A program made the position numbers and the translations under genes. A stretch of DNA of 64,000 nt from Reyranella sp. (lineage in GTDB: Bacteria > Pseudomonadota > Alphaproteobacteria > Reyranellales > Reyranellaceae). The stretch lies in assembly GCF_017305915.1 (NCBI RefSeq), contig NZ_JAFKJN010000017.1, forward strand, positions 109,996-173,995, given 5' to 3'. The notes beneath the pieces are model-generated. The model did no database searches and was not told the origin of the DNA. It worked only from the letters and a program-made list of their open reading frames with translations. Numbering within the stretch: the stretch's first letter is position 1; every line of letters starts with the position of its first letter. Below are positions 1 through 8,634 of this stretch, one piece after another.

Positions 1-1
1 G

Positions 2-1519
2 CAGAAATCCGGCGGCACCTTGCGGGTCAGCCATCGCGACAACCCGCCGAGCGCCTCGATCCACGAGGAGGCGACGATCTCGACCGTCATGCCGTTCATG
101 TCGGTCTACAACAACCTCGTCGTGTTCGATCCCGACAGCAAACAGAACCGGCCCGACCAGATCGTGCCCGACCTCGCGACCGAATGGGTGTGGAGCGCCG
201 ACGGCACCACCCTCACCTTCAAGCTGCGCGACGGCGTGAAATGGCACGACGGCAAGCCCTTCACCTCGGCCGACGTCAAATGCACCTGGGACATGCTGCG
301 GGGCGACGAATCGAAGCTGCGCAAGAATCCGCGCAAGTCGTGGTGGTTCAACCTCAGGGAGGTGACGACCAACGGCGAGCGCGAGGTCACCTTCCACCTC
401 AAGCGGCCGCAGCCTTCGGTGCTGACCATGCTCGCCGGCGCCTTCTCGCCGGTCTATCCCTGCCATGTCGGCGCCGCCCAGATGCGGACCCGGCCGATCG
501 GCACCGGCCCGTTCAAGTTCGTCGAGTTCAAGCAGAACGAGTCGATCAAGCTCGCGCGCAACCCGGACTACTGGAAGAAGGGCAAGCCGCTGCTCGACGC
601 GATCGAGTTCCGCATCATCCCGAGCCGCGCCACCTCGCTGCTCGCCTTCGTCGCCAACCAGTACGACCTGACCTTCACCGCCGACATCGCGGCCCCGGCG
701 CTGCAGGACCTCAAGGCCCAGGCGCCGTGGGCGCAATGCGTCTACCAGCCGACCAACACGCAGGGCAACCTGCTGGTCAACCGCGACCGGCCGCCGTTCG
801 ACAATGCCCAGGTGCGCAAGGCGATGGTGCTGGCGATCGACCGCAAGGCCTTCACCGAGATCATCGCCCAGGGCACCAACCGGCTGGGTGGCGCCATGCT
901 GCCGCCGCCGGAAGGCCTGTGGGGCATGCCGCCGGATGTGCTCGAGACCGTCCCGGGCTACGGCGCCGACACCGAGAAGCAGCGCGAGCAAGGCCGCCAG
1001 ATCATGAAGGCGCTGGGCTACGGCCCCGACAAGCCGCTCAGGATCAAGGTCTCGACCCGCAACATCGCGAGCTATCGCGACCAGGCGGTGATCCTGATCG
1101 ACCACCTCAAGCAGGTCTGGATCCAGGCCGAGCTCGAGCCGCTGGAGACGGCGGTCTGGTACAACCGCTTGCTCAAGAAGGACTATGCGGTCGGTATGAA
1201 CATCCAGGGCGTCGGCATCGACGATCCGGACGTCGTGTTCTACGAGACCTATTCCTGCGGCTCGGAGCGCAACTACACGAACTATTGCAATCCCGAGACC
1301 GAGAAGTTGTTTGACCAGCAGTCACGCATGGCCGACATCGGGGCGCGCCAGACACTGGTCTGGGAGATCGACAGGAAGTTGCAGGAAGATGGTGCCCGTC
1401 CCGTGATCCAGCACGGCCAGGGCGCCACCTGCTGGCGGCCCGAAGTGAAAGGCGTAAAGTTGGCCGTCAACACGGTCTACAACCATTGGCGCTTCGAAGA
1501 CGTCTGGATCGATCGGTAA
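2..1519 (+). CDS. Peptide-type ABC transporter solute-binding protein (5' truncated)
   Basis: Periplasmic binding component of a peptide/nickel-type ABC importer (SBP_bac_5 family). The reading frame is open from base 2, so the signal peptide and true start lie before the window; the TTG at 20 is an internal Leu codon. The segment TFKLRDGVKWHDGKPFTSAD is the classic family signature. The rest reads as a typical two-lobed binding protein (about 505 residues seen), with GTGPFKFVEF and DRPPFDNAQVRKAMVLAID also characteristic. No permease or ATPase follows; downstream is a broken GST gene after 20 bases. The ligand cannot be told from sequence. Confidence 0.9.
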   Translation, partial: QKSGGTLRVSHRDNPPSASIHEEATISTVMPFMSVYNNLVVFDPDSKQNRPDQIVPDLATEWVWSADGTTLTFKLRDGVKWHDGKPFTSADVKCTWDMLRGDESKLRKNPRKSWWFNLREVTTNGEREVTFHLKRPQPSVLTMLAGAFSPVYPCHVGAAQMRTRPIGTGPFKFVEFKQNESIKLARNPDYWKKGKPLLDAIEFRIIPSRATSLLAFVANQYDLTFTADIAAPALQDLKAQAPWAQCVYQPTNTQGNLLVNRDRPPFDNAQVRKAMVLAIDRKAFTEIIAQGTNRLGGAMLPPPEGLWGMPPDVLETVPGYGADTEKQREQGRQIMKALGYGPDKPLRIKVSTRNIASYRDQAVILIDHLKQVWIQAELEPLETAVWYNRLLKKDYAVGMNIQGVGIDDPDVVFYETYSCGSERNYTNYCNPETEKLFDQQSRMADIGARQTLVWEIDRKLQEDGARPVIQHGQGATCWRPEVKGVKLAVNTVYNHWRFEDVWIDR

Positions 1520-1539
1520 CCGGTAACTGGGAGGTAACC

Positions 1540-2214
1540 ATGAAGCTCTACACGCATCCCGTCTCCACCGCGTGCCGTCCGGTGATGCAGTTCCTCGCCG
1601 ACAACAACATCGCCTGTGAGATGGAGGTCGTCGACATCCTGAAGGGCGCGCACTAAGAGCCCGCCTATAGCTCGAAGAACCCCAACCGCCTGGTCCCCAT
1701 GCTCGAGGACGGCGACTTCCGCCTGACCGAGAGCGCGGCGATCCTGCGCTACCTCGCGGAGAAGGCCGATTCGCCCGCCTATCCGAAGGACCTGAAGCAG
1801 CGCGCCCGGGTCAACGAGGCGATGGATTGGTTCAACTCCAATTTCTACAAGGACTGGGGCTATGGCCTGGTCTATCCGCAGCTCTTCCCGCACCACAAGC
1901 GGCCCGACGAGAAGGCCCATGCCGGCACGATCTCGTGGGCGCAGGAGCGCTGCAAGACCTGGCTGCAGGTCCTCAACGACCATTGGCTGGCGGGCGGCAA
2001 GAAGTATATCTGCGGTGACCAGATCACCATCGCGGACTATCTCGGCTCGGCGATCATGAGTATTGGTGAGCTGATCCATTGCGATCTCAAGGACTACCCC
2101 AATGTCCAGCGCTGGATCGACACCGTGAAGAAGCAGCCGAACTACGAGAAAGTGAACGAGGTTTTCAACGGCTTCCGCGCCTCGACCCAAGGCAAGCCCT
2201 GGGCGACGGTGTGA
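1540..2214 (+). pseudogene. Glutathione S-transferase interrupted by an in-frame TAA at codon 39
   Basis: From the ATG at 1540 (ribosome site GGGAGG at 1529-1534) the frame reads KLYTHPVSTACRPVMQF, the start of a thioredoxin-fold GST N-domain, then meets TAA at 1654-1656 (codon 39). The same frame continues without another stop to TGA at 2214, giving PNRLVPMLEDGDF and TESAAILRYL (the GST Ser/Thr glutathione-binding turn) and a helical C-domain. Intact, it would be 224 residues, normal for the family. A product restarted at ATG 1699 would lack the first half of the glutathione site. A single base change from a Gln, Lys or Glu codon explains the stop; a sequencing error is equally possible. It sits between the binding protein and a VOC gene in the same direction. 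Confidence 0.8.
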
Positions 2215-2230
2215 GCAAAGGAGCGCAGCC

Positions 2231-2743
2231 ATGATCAAGGGCCTGCATCACAACGCCTACCGCTGCCGCGATTCGGAGGAGACGCGGAAGTTCTACCAAG
2301 ACTTCCTCGGCCTGCCGCTGGTCAACGCCTTCACGATCGAGACGACCCAGACCGGCCGGAAGACCGGCACCGGCGTGCTGCACTCCTTCTTCCAGCTCGA
2401 CGACGGCTCATGCCTCGCCTTCTTCGAGGCGCCCGACATGCCGTTCGAGTTCAAGGAGCAGCACGACTTCGACCTGCACATCGCGCTCGAGGTCACGCCC
2501 GAAGCGCTCGAGGCGATGTTCAAGCGCGGCAAGGACGAAGGCCGCGAGGTGCGCGGCATCTCCGACCACAAGTTCATCCGCTCGATCTACTTCCGCGATC
2601 CCAACGGCTACGTGATCGAGCTGACCGCCAAGGTGCCCGGCACCGAGGCGGCGATGGACGCGAGCAAGAACCACGCCCGCGACATCCTCGACGGTTGGCA
2701 GGTAGCCAAGCGCAAGAAGCCGGCCGCGGTCGCCGCTTCCTGA
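2231..2743 (+). CDS. VOC family (glyoxalase/dioxygenase fold) protein
   Basis: A 170-residue vicinal-oxygen-chelate protein. It begins GLHHNAYRCRDSEETRKFYQDFLG, the usual first beta-strand/helix of the fold, with a candidate metal ligand near His7, and ends with FRDPNGYVIELTAK, where the Glu is the standard last metal ligand. FEFKEQHDFDLHIAL supplies the middle ligand region. The substrate is unknown; relatives include glyoxalases, ring-cleaving dioxygenases and antibiotic-binding proteins. It starts 17 bases after the GST frame ends, with AGGAG just upstream, so it is probably cotranscribed with it. Confidence 0.85.
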   Translation: MIKGLHHNAYRCRDSEETRKFYQDFLGLPLVNAFTIETTQTGRKTGTGVLHSFFQLDDGSCLAFFEAPDMPFEFKEQHDFDLHIALEVTPEALEAMFKRGKDEGREVRGISDHKFIRSIYFRDPNGYVIELTAKVPGTEAAMDASKNHARDILDGWQVAKRKKPAAVAAS

Positions 2744-2744
2744 C

Positions 2745-3527
2745 GTGAAGCGGCTGGCGGCCCTCGTCCTCGGCCTGCTACCGCTGGCAAACGAGGCGCT
2801 GACCGACGGCAAGGAGACGCTCGATGCGGCGCGAGCGGCCTACTACAGCCTGCGCCGCGAGGGGCTCATCAGCTTCACGTGCCTGGCGACGCCCAACTGG
2901 GATGCCGTCCTGGCCGCCCGCCGGCGCGCCGATCCGGCGGCCGCCGACAAGGCCTACAAGGTCCTGAGCGCCCTCACTTTCGGCGTCGAGCTGGTGCCGG
3001 GGCAGCGCTCCAAGGTCATGCATATCGATCCGCCCGGCGGCCTGGGCAGCACCGAGAAGGAGACCGAGGCGCTGAAGCTCGTCACCTCGGGCATCGAGCA
3101 GGCCCTCACCGGCTTCTTCGATACCTGGGGGCCATTCGTGATGACCTCGGCGATCCCGCCGGCCACCGCCGACGTGACCGAGGCGCACGGCTTGTGGATC
3201 GTCGACTACAAGGAAGGCCAGACCGCCGTCGGCCTGGTGATGCGGCACGACTACACGATCGAAACGACGCGCATCGTCAGCGCCAAGACCAGCAGCGTGA
3301 TCCAGCCTCAGTTCGTGAAGTCGCCCAGCGGCCTGCTGCTGACCGCCGTCCAGGGCCAGTACCGGCAGCTCCCGACCGGTCCGACAGCCAGCCTGCAGTT
3401 GCGCATCGAGTACCAGGACGTGACGGGCTTCCTGCTGCCCAAGCACCTCTGGGTCTCGAGCAACGACGGCCGCGCCGTGACCCAGATGGATTTGAGCTTC
3501 GCCACCTGCCAAGCTCAACGCCGGTAA
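2745..3527 (+). CDS. Secreted protein of unknown function
   Basis: 260 residues from a GTG start one base after the VOC stop, so probably translationally coupled. The N-terminus (MKRLAALVLGLLPLANEALT) is a basic-hydrophobic signal peptide. The mature part has helical repeats rich in Ala/Glu, then beta-rich stretches (for example LWIVDYKEGQTAVGLVMRHD and RIEYQDVTGFLLPKHLWV) that look like an outer-membrane-lipoprotein or lipocalin-like fold, but I recognise no family. One internal cysteine and one near the C-terminus. The gene order suggests shared expression with the NHL-like protein downstream. Confidence 0.7.
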   Translation: MKRLAALVLGLLPLANEALTDGKETLDAARAAYYSLRREGLISFTCLATPNWDAVLAARRRADPAAADKAYKVLSALTFGVELVPGQRSKVMHIDPPGGLGSTEKETEALKLVTSGIEQALTGFFDTWGPFVMTSAIPPATADVTEAHGLWIVDYKEGQTAVGLVMRHDYTIETTRIVSAKTSSVIQPQFVKSPSGLLLTAVQGQYRQLPTGPTASLQLRIEYQDVTGFLLPKHLWVSSNDGRAVTQMDLSFATCQAQRR

Positions 3528-3566
3528 CGACCGCCGGAACCGGCGGCTTCGCGGAGGAAACGAACG

Positions 3567-4667
3567 ATGCGTGCCCTTGCCTGGCTGGCGGGTTTCCTGC
3601 TGGCCGCCTCGCCCCATCTTGTCCTGACCGCAGCCGCCCAGACGGTGCCGCAGTTCACGGTCGATCCCTCCTGGCCCAAGCCCCTGCCCAACAACTGGCT
3701 GCTCGGCCAGGTCGCCCACATCGCGGTCGATTCCGACGACCATGTCTGGGTGCTGCAGCGGCCGCGCACGCTGACCGACGACGAGAAAGGCGCCACGCTG
3801 AAGCCGCCGCGCAACACGTGCTGTGCCCCCGCGCCCTCGGTCATGGAGTTCGATGCCGACGGCAACTACATCCAGGGCTGGGGCTTCCCCGAGGCCAAGC
3901 CGTGGGTCGCCAACGAGCACGGCATCTGGGTCGACCGCGCGGGCTCGGTCTGGATCTCCGGCAACGCCAACGACGACAGCGCGATCTACAAGTTCACGCG
4001 CGACGGCAAGCATCAGCTGACCATCGGCGTCGCCGGCCCGACCGGCGGCAGCAACGACACCACCCGGCTCGGCCGGCCGGCGACGCTGGCGGTCGACGAG
4101 GAGGCGCACGAACTCTACGTCGCGGACGGCTACGGCAGCCGGCGCGTCATCGTGTTCGATTCCAATACCGGTGCATTCAAGCGCTACTGGGGCGCCTACG
4201 GCAAGAAGCCGAACGACGACAAGCAGCCGGCTTACAGTCCCGATGCACCGCTCTCGCAGCAGTTCGGCAATCCGGTGCATTGCGCGACGCTGTCACGCGA
4301 CGGCCATGTCTATGTCTGCGACCGCACCAACAACCGCATCCAGGTGTTCAAGAAGGACGGTACCTTCGTGACCGAATGGTTCTATGAAAAGCCGACCTTG
4401 GGTGCGGGATCGACCTGGGGGCTGGCGATGTGGCCGGACGCCAACCAGACCTGGATGCTCAACAACGACGGCGAGAACAACCTGGTGCGCATCCTGCGGC
4501 GGAGCGACGGCCAGGCGGTCGGCGGCTTCGGCCGCTCCGGCCGCCAGGCCGGCCAGTTCCACTGGGTTCACGCCCTGGCGGTCGATTCCAAGGGCAACGT
4601 CTATACCGGCGAAGTCGACACCGGGAAGCGGGTCCAAAAGTTCAAACCGGACGCGCCGCCGAAGTGA
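3567..4667 (+). CDS. Secreted NHL-repeat six-bladed beta-propeller protein
   Basis: 366 residues with a signal peptide (MRALAWLAGFLLAASPHLVL, cleavage near AAAQ). Repeated motifs of the type hAVDxxGxVYVxDxxxxRIQVF are present: HIAVDSDDHVWVLQR, ATLAVDEEAHELYVADGYG, DGHVYVCDRTNNRIQVFKK and ALAVDSKGNVYTGEV. These are NHL blades as in peptidyl-alpha-hydroxyglycine lyase-like proteins. The start has GGAGGAAACGA ahead of the ATG. Ligand and enzymatic role are unknown. It closes the first plus-strand gene group; the next 190 bases hold a terminator-like hairpin. Confidence 0.85.
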   Translation: MRALAWLAGFLLAASPHLVLTAAAQTVPQFTVDPSWPKPLPNNWLLGQVAHIAVDSDDHVWVLQRPRTLTDDEKGATLKPPRNTCCAPAPSVMEFDADGNYIQGWGFPEAKPWVANEHGIWVDRAGSVWISGNANDDSAIYKFTRDGKHQLTIGVAGPTGGSNDTTRLGRPATLAVDEEAHELYVADGYGSRRVIVFDSNTGAFKRYWGAYGKKPNDDKQPAYSPDAPLSQQFGNPVHCATLSRDGHVYVCDRTNNRIQVFKKDGTFVTEWFYEKPTLGAGSTWGLAMWPDANQTWMLNNDGENNLVRILRRSDGQAVGGFGRSGRQAGQFHWVHALAVDSKGNVYTGEVDTGKRVQKFKPDAPPK

Positions 4668-4807
4668 ACCGCTGGGGCGCGGAATGACGTTGCAATGATC
4701 TGTCTATACTATGGGGACGTACGTACGCGGGGGGACTGACCCGGGAGCCGGTCGCGATTCCATCCACAGAGTCGTCCGGCGGTCGGTGAGCAAGCGTACG
4801 CGTGACA

Positions 4808-4836
4808 ACTCAGGCCGCGTAAGGCCTGAGTAATTT
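4808..4836 (+). terminator. Rho-independent terminator-like hairpin
   Basis: Perfect 9-base arms (ACTCAGGCC at 4808-4816 and GGCCTGAGT at 4823-4831) around a 6-base loop, followed by AATTTTC. It lies 141 bases after the NHL gene and 27 bases before the next start, so it may end the first gene group or act as an attenuator for the next gene. Confidence 0.6.
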
Positions 4837-4857
4837 TCTCAACATAGAACCCATTGC

Positions 4858-5181
4858 GTGACAGGGGTGTGGAACGAAGCTGAAATCCGGGCCCGCTTCA
4901 TGAAGCGGGCGACCGAGCTCGTCGTGCGGTTGCCGTCCTTGAAGGGACGAGGCGCCGAGGGGGCCGCCATGCGTCCGCTCCACGACGAGTCGCTGGCCAA
5001 GCTGGTCGTCTACCGCGCTATCCTGGACGGAACGGCGCTGCGCACGCGCGAGGAGATGCTGGGCACCCTGGCTGCGCTGCGCCGCGATCCGCCTGTCCCG
5101 CCGGAGTCGATGGAGGCGGCAGCTTTTCCCGAGCGCATCCGGAACTTCGTCGACGCGCTGGTCGGCCAGTATCGCGGCTGA
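4858..5181 (+). CDS. Small protein of unknown function
   Basis: 107 residues, soluble, helical, with no recognised domain. The GTG at 4858 gives the longest frame, but no Shine-Dalgarno precedes it; GTG 4867 or ATG 4900 are alternatives. A weak -10-like hexamer (TAGAAC) sits 7 bases before GTG 4858, the same geometry as two likely leaderless genes elsewhere in the window. Palindromic CGTACG occurs at 4718-4727 and 4796-4801 upstream and might be an operator. It converges with the hydrolase gene, with one base between the two stop codons. Confidence 0.5.
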   Translation: MTGVWNEAEIRARFMKRATELVVRLPSLKGRGAEGAAMRPLHDESLAKLVVYRAILDGTALRTREEMLGTLAALRRDPPVPPESMEAAAFPERIRNFVDALVGQYRG

Positions 5182-5182
5182 C

Positions 5183-5920
5183 CTAGCCCAGCCGTCGCCG
5201 ATAGAGCGCGATCAGGCGCTCCCAATGTCGCTCGGCGGCCGGCTTGTCGTAGCACCAGCGCTCGGGAAAGGCGAAGCCGTGATGGACGCCCATCTGGATC
5301 TCGAGCTCGCCGCCATTGCCCGACTTGTCGAACAGCGCCTTCAGCTCCTTGACCATGTCCGGCGGTGCCAGCTCGTCGTGCTCGGCGCAGGAGATGTAGA
5401 GCTCGCCCTTGGCCTTGCCCAGCGTCAGGTGCGGGCTCTCGACCGCATCGCTCACCAGCCAGGTGCCGTAGAACGACGCCGCAGCCGCGATGCGGTCCGG
5501 GTAGCGAGCCGCCGCCGCCAGCGAGTACGGCCCGCTCATGCAATAGCCGTGGGTGCCGACCGGTCCCTTCTTCGCTGCCTGCTGCGCATCGGCATGGGCA
5601 ATCATGGCGGCGACGTCGTCCATTACCGGCGGGATGGTCATCTTGGTTCGCACCGCCCGCATGCGGGCCTGCTCCGCACTGCCCTTCTCCAGCACGTCCG
5701 GCCCGTATTTCGTGTCCTTGCCGGCGCGGTAATAGAGGTTGGGCAGCATCACGTAATAGCCGACCGTCGCCAGCCGCCGCGCCATGTCATGGAGCTCGCT
5801 GCGGATGCCCGGGGCATCCATCAGGAACAGCACCACCGGGTACGCTCCGCGGTCGGGATGGCAGATGAAGGTCTCCATCGCCCCGTCCTTGGTGGCGATG
5901 TCCAGCGTACTCTCGATCAT
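5183..5920 (-). CDS. Dienelactone hydrolase family protein
   Basis: 245-residue alpha/beta hydrolase. The nucleophile elbow is GYCMSG with Cys127, the residue used by dienelactone hydrolases instead of Ser. Asp182 (AEHDELAP) and His214 (HHGF) complete the triad, so the product probably hydrolyses dienelactone or carboxymethylenebutenolide-like lactones in the cytosol. I chose the ATG at 5920 because GGGAG sits 8 bases upstream; longer frames on this strand run into antisense of the neighbouring gene. It is divergent from the solute-binding protein at 5999 with 78 bases between starts. Confidence 0.88.
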   Translation of the reverse strand: MIESTLDIATKDGAMETFICHPDRGAYPVVLFLMDAPGIRSELHDMARRLATVGYYVMLPNLYYRAGKDTKYGPDVLEKGSAEQARMRAVRTKMTIPPVMDDVAAMIAHADAQQAAKKGPVGTHGYCMSGPYSLAAAARYPDRIAAAASFYGTWLVSDAVESPHLTLGKAKGELYISCAEHDELAPPDMVKELKALFDKSGNGGELEIQMGVHHGFAFPERWCYDKPAAERHWERLIALYRRRLG

Positions 5921-5998
5921 GGCGTTCACTCCCGCTTTGCGGGCATGCCACCACCTTGCTAGGCTCGACACAACCAAAAAGCCCATGGGAGCGGAACG

Positions 5999-7216
5999 AT
6001 GAAGCGTAGTGTGTTGGCTGTGTGTGTTGCCGCGTTGGCGGCCTGGGGACTGCCGGCATCGGCGCAGTTGTCCAACGACTCGGTCAAGATCGGCGTCGCG
6101 ACCGACCTGTCGAGCCTCTATGCCGACATCAACGGCCCCGGCGCGGTCATGGCGACCGAGATGGCGATCGCCGATTTCGGCGGCTCGGTGCTCGGCAAGA
6201 AGATCGAGCTGGTCTCGGGCGACATCCAGAACAAGGCCGACGTCGCGGCCTCCCTCGCCTCCCGCTGGTACGACAGCGACAAGGTCGACATGATCCTGGG
6301 TGCCGGCGCGTCGTCGTCGTCGATCGCCATCCAGGGCGTCGCCGGCGAGAAGAAGCGGATCTTCATCGCGCCCGATCCCGCCTCCTCTGACCTCACCGGC
6401 AAGCTCTGCAATCCCTACTCGGTGCATTGGGTCTACGACACGACGGCGCTCGCCAACGGCACCGGCTCGGCGGTCGTGAAGGCAGGCGGCAAGGACTGGT
6501 TCTTCCTGACCGCGGACTATGCCTTCGGCTACGCCCTGCAACGCGACGTCGCTGCGGTCGTAACCAAGGCCGGTGGCAAGGTGCTGGGCGAGGTCCGACA
6601 TCCGATCAACACCAGCGACTTCTCGTCCTTCCTGCTGCAGGCCCAGGCCTCGAAGGCGCAAATCATCGGTCTGGCCAATGCCGGCGGCGACACCATCAAC
6701 TCGATCAAGCAGGCGGCCGAGTTCGGTATCGTCAAGGGCGGCCAGAAGCTCGCCGGGCTGCTCGTCTTCGTCACCGATGTGCACTCGCTGACGCTCGAGC
6801 GCGCTCAGGGTCTCAGTCTCACCGAGGCCTTCTACTGGGACCTCAACGACAAGACCCGCGCCTTCTCCAAGCGCTTCGCCGAGAAGTTCAAGGGCAAGAT
6901 GCCGACCTCCGTGCAGGCCGGGTTCTATTCGGCGACGCTCGCCTACCTGAACGCGGTCAAGGCGGCCGGCACCGACGATCCCGACAAGGTGATGGCGCAG
7001 ATGAAGGCCACGACCTGGGACGATCCGGTGTTCGGCAAGAGCTCGATCCGCGCCGACGGCCGCAAGATGCACGACATGTATCTGTTCGAGGTCAAGAAGC
7101 CGGCCGAGTCCAAGGGACCGTGGGATTACTACAAGCTCGTCGCGACGATTCCCGGCGACCAGGCGTTCCGACCGATGGACCAGGGCGGCTGCCCGATGGT
7201 CGCAAAGAAGAACTGA
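5999..7216 (+). CDS. Branched-chain amino acid-type ABC solute-binding protein
   Basis: 405 residues, Peripla_BP_6 family. A signal peptide ends at SAQ (MKRSVLAVCVAALAAWG...). The mature start SVKIGVATDLSSLYADINGP is typical of LivJ-like receptors, with GAGASSSSIAIQGVAGEKKRI and NTSDFSSFLLQAQASKAQII as further family landmarks. GGGAGCGG precedes the ATG. No permease or ATPase is nearby, so it must work with a transporter encoded elsewhere or act as an orphan receptor. The BNR-repeat gene follows after 11 bases. Confidence 0.9.
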   Translation: MKRSVLAVCVAALAAWGLPASAQLSNDSVKIGVATDLSSLYADINGPGAVMATEMAIADFGGSVLGKKIELVSGDIQNKADVAASLASRWYDSDKVDMILGAGASSSSIAIQGVAGEKKRIFIAPDPASSDLTGKLCNPYSVHWVYDTTALANGTGSAVVKAGGKDWFFLTADYAFGYALQRDVAAVVTKAGGKVLGEVRHPINTSDFSSFLLQAQASKAQIIGLANAGGDTINSIKQAAEFGIVKGGQKLAGLLVFVTDVHSLTLERAQGLSLTEAFYWDLNDKTRAFSKRFAEKFKGKMPTSVQAGFYSATLAYLNAVKAAGTDDPDKVMAQMKATTWDDPVFGKSSIRADGRKMHDMYLFEVKKPAESKGPWDYYKLVATIPGDQAFRPMDQGGCPMVAKKN

Positions 7217-7227
7217 CGGAGGTTCTC

Positions 7228-8277
7228 ATGCCCGACGGCTCGAATATCTATGCCGGCGTCGCCGGCTACTTCGGCAAGCCCGACCATACCGGCAAGGCCG
7301 GCGTCTTCCAGCGCGCCGCCAAAGGCGGCGACTGGAAGCACGTGCTGGACGGCGTCGAGGCCTACACGGTGTTCGTGAAGCCGGACAATCCGGAAGTGGT
7401 GTTCGCGGGCACCAACGACGGGGTGTGGCGCAGCACCGATCGCGGCAGCACCTTCAAGCGGACGGCCTTCCCTGACAAGACGCAGGTCTGGTCGTTCATG
7501 GTCGACCGGCGCGATCCGAAGAAGATGCTGGCCGGCGCCTCGCCGATCGAGGTCTACCGCAGCGAGGACGGCGGCGAGAGCTGGCGCAAGCTTGCGACGC
7601 CGAACGTCGGCTCCCATTGCAAGGGACCGTTCGCCTCGCGCGTCATGCGCTTCGCGCAGAACCCGAAGAAGGCGGAGGAGATCTACGCCGCGCTCGAGAT
7701 CAACGGCGTGATGCGCAGCACCGACAGTGGCGAGACCTGGACCGACTGCAGCGCCGGCCTGATCAAGCTCGCCGAGCGGCCGCATCTCAAGAGCAAGATC
7801 GTGAGCGACACCACGGCCGAGGGCATGCTCGACGGCCACGCGGTGACGATCAATCCGGCCGACCCGGACTCACCGATCCTGGCGCTGCGCATGGGCCTGT
7901 TCCGCACCAACGACCATGGCCAGACCTGGGAGGACATGGAGATCAAGCGCTTCTCGCCGGTCACCTACGGGCGCGACATCAAGGTCTCGATGGCCGAGCC
8001 CAACACGCTCTATGCCGCGCTGTCGGTCGCCGCCTCGAGCCATGACGGCGCGCTCTACCGCAGCCAGGACAACGGCCAGAGCTGGCAGCGCTTCGACAAG
8101 GTCCAGGTGCACGGCACGATCATGTCGGTGGCCCTGCACCATTCCGACCCCAACCAGGTCTATCTCGGCGCCCGCTACGACGGCGAGATCTTCGGCACCC
8201 AGGACGGCGGCAAGACCTGGCAGGCGATGCCGCTGCCCGGCGAGGTGCAGCACATCTACTCCCTCGCCTGCGGCTAG
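7228..8277 (+). CDS. Asp-box (BNR/sialidase-repeat) beta-propeller protein
   Basis: 349 residues from the ATG at 7228, preceded by GGAGG. Six Asp boxes of the form SxDxGxxW can be read: RSTDRGSTF, RSEDGGESW, RSTDSGETW, RTNDHGQTW, RSQDNGQSW and GTQDGGKTW. These are spaced as expected for the blades of a six- or seven-bladed propeller. No signal peptide is visible, so it may be cytosolic. The sialidase catalytic residues cannot be assigned and I do not claim enzymatic activity. It is cotranscribed with the solute-binding protein upstream. Its stop codon TAG is the first part of a double-hairpin repeat. Confidence 0.82.
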   Translation: MPDGSNIYAGVAGYFGKPDHTGKAGVFQRAAKGGDWKHVLDGVEAYTVFVKPDNPEVVFAGTNDGVWRSTDRGSTFKRTAFPDKTQVWSFMVDRRDPKKMLAGASPIEVYRSEDGGESWRKLATPNVGSHCKGPFASRVMRFAQNPKKAEEIYAALEINGVMRSTDSGETWTDCSAGLIKLAERPHLKSKIVSDTTAEGMLDGHAVTINPADPDSPILALRMGLFRTNDHGQTWEDMEIKRFSPVTYGRDIKVSMAEPNTLYAALSVAASSHDGALYRSQDNGQSWQRFDKVQVHGTIMSVALHHSDPNQVYLGARYDGEIFGTQDGGKTWQAMPLPGEVQHIYSLACG

Positions 8278-8400
8278 AGCGATTTCCAGGCAGATGGAAC
8301 CGCTCGCGGTTCCATCTGCCCGGAAATGCGCGCACGGGGGTCGTTGTTGCAGCAGGCATATTCCGTTCGGCTGATTCCAGCCGAACGGAATATGCTCTAG
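8274..8400. repeat. Double-hairpin repeat element, copy 1
   Basis: 127 bases bounded by the inverted ends CTAGAGC (8274-8280) and GCTCTAG (8394-8400). Hairpin 1 has 15-base perfect arms at 8289-8303 and 8306-8320, extended by TTTCC/GGAAA flanks. Hairpin 2 has 18-base perfect arms at 8356-8373 and 8378-8395 around ATTC. A shared spacer ATGCGCGCACGGG separates them. Copy 2 is at 18116-18242. The left end contains the TAG stop of the upstream gene. It resembles intergenic palindromic mosaic elements of alphaproteobacteria in style; no protein is encoded. Confidence 0.85.
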
Positions 8401-8485
8401 GGTTCCGGTAGTTTCGTGTCGCATTTGTTTCGCCAGCGCTTCAGGCACTGGCGAACGGCAGCATTTTACAGAATTCTTGCGGCCA

Positions 8486-8625
8486 TGAGACCGGTCACAC
8501 GCGGACTGATCACCAGCCTCCTCTGGCTCGGGCTGGCGCTGGGCTTCACCGGCGCCCTGTCGAACGTTCTGCAGGCCCGGCACGTCGTCGACGCGCCGGA
8601 CGATTCGCGGCAGATCATGCGCTGA
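8486..8625 (+). CDS. Possible small single-pass membrane protein
   Basis: A frame from the ATG at 8486 encodes about 46 residues with one hydrophobic segment (ITSLLWLGLALGFTGALS) and a polar C-tail. No good ribosome-binding site is seen, and the longer in-frame start at 8416 has none either. It fills the gap between copy 1 of the double-hairpin repeat and the OmpA-like gene. Ahead of it, 8429-8455 forms an 8-base-arm hairpin (TTCGCCAG/CTGGCGAA). Weak support; it could be chance. Confidence 0.3.
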
Positions 8626-8634
8626 TCCGACCTG

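Noticed and set aside
4690..4710. TTGCAA and TATACT as a promoter
   Set aside because: Only 9 bases separate the boxes; a sigma-70 promoter needs about 17.
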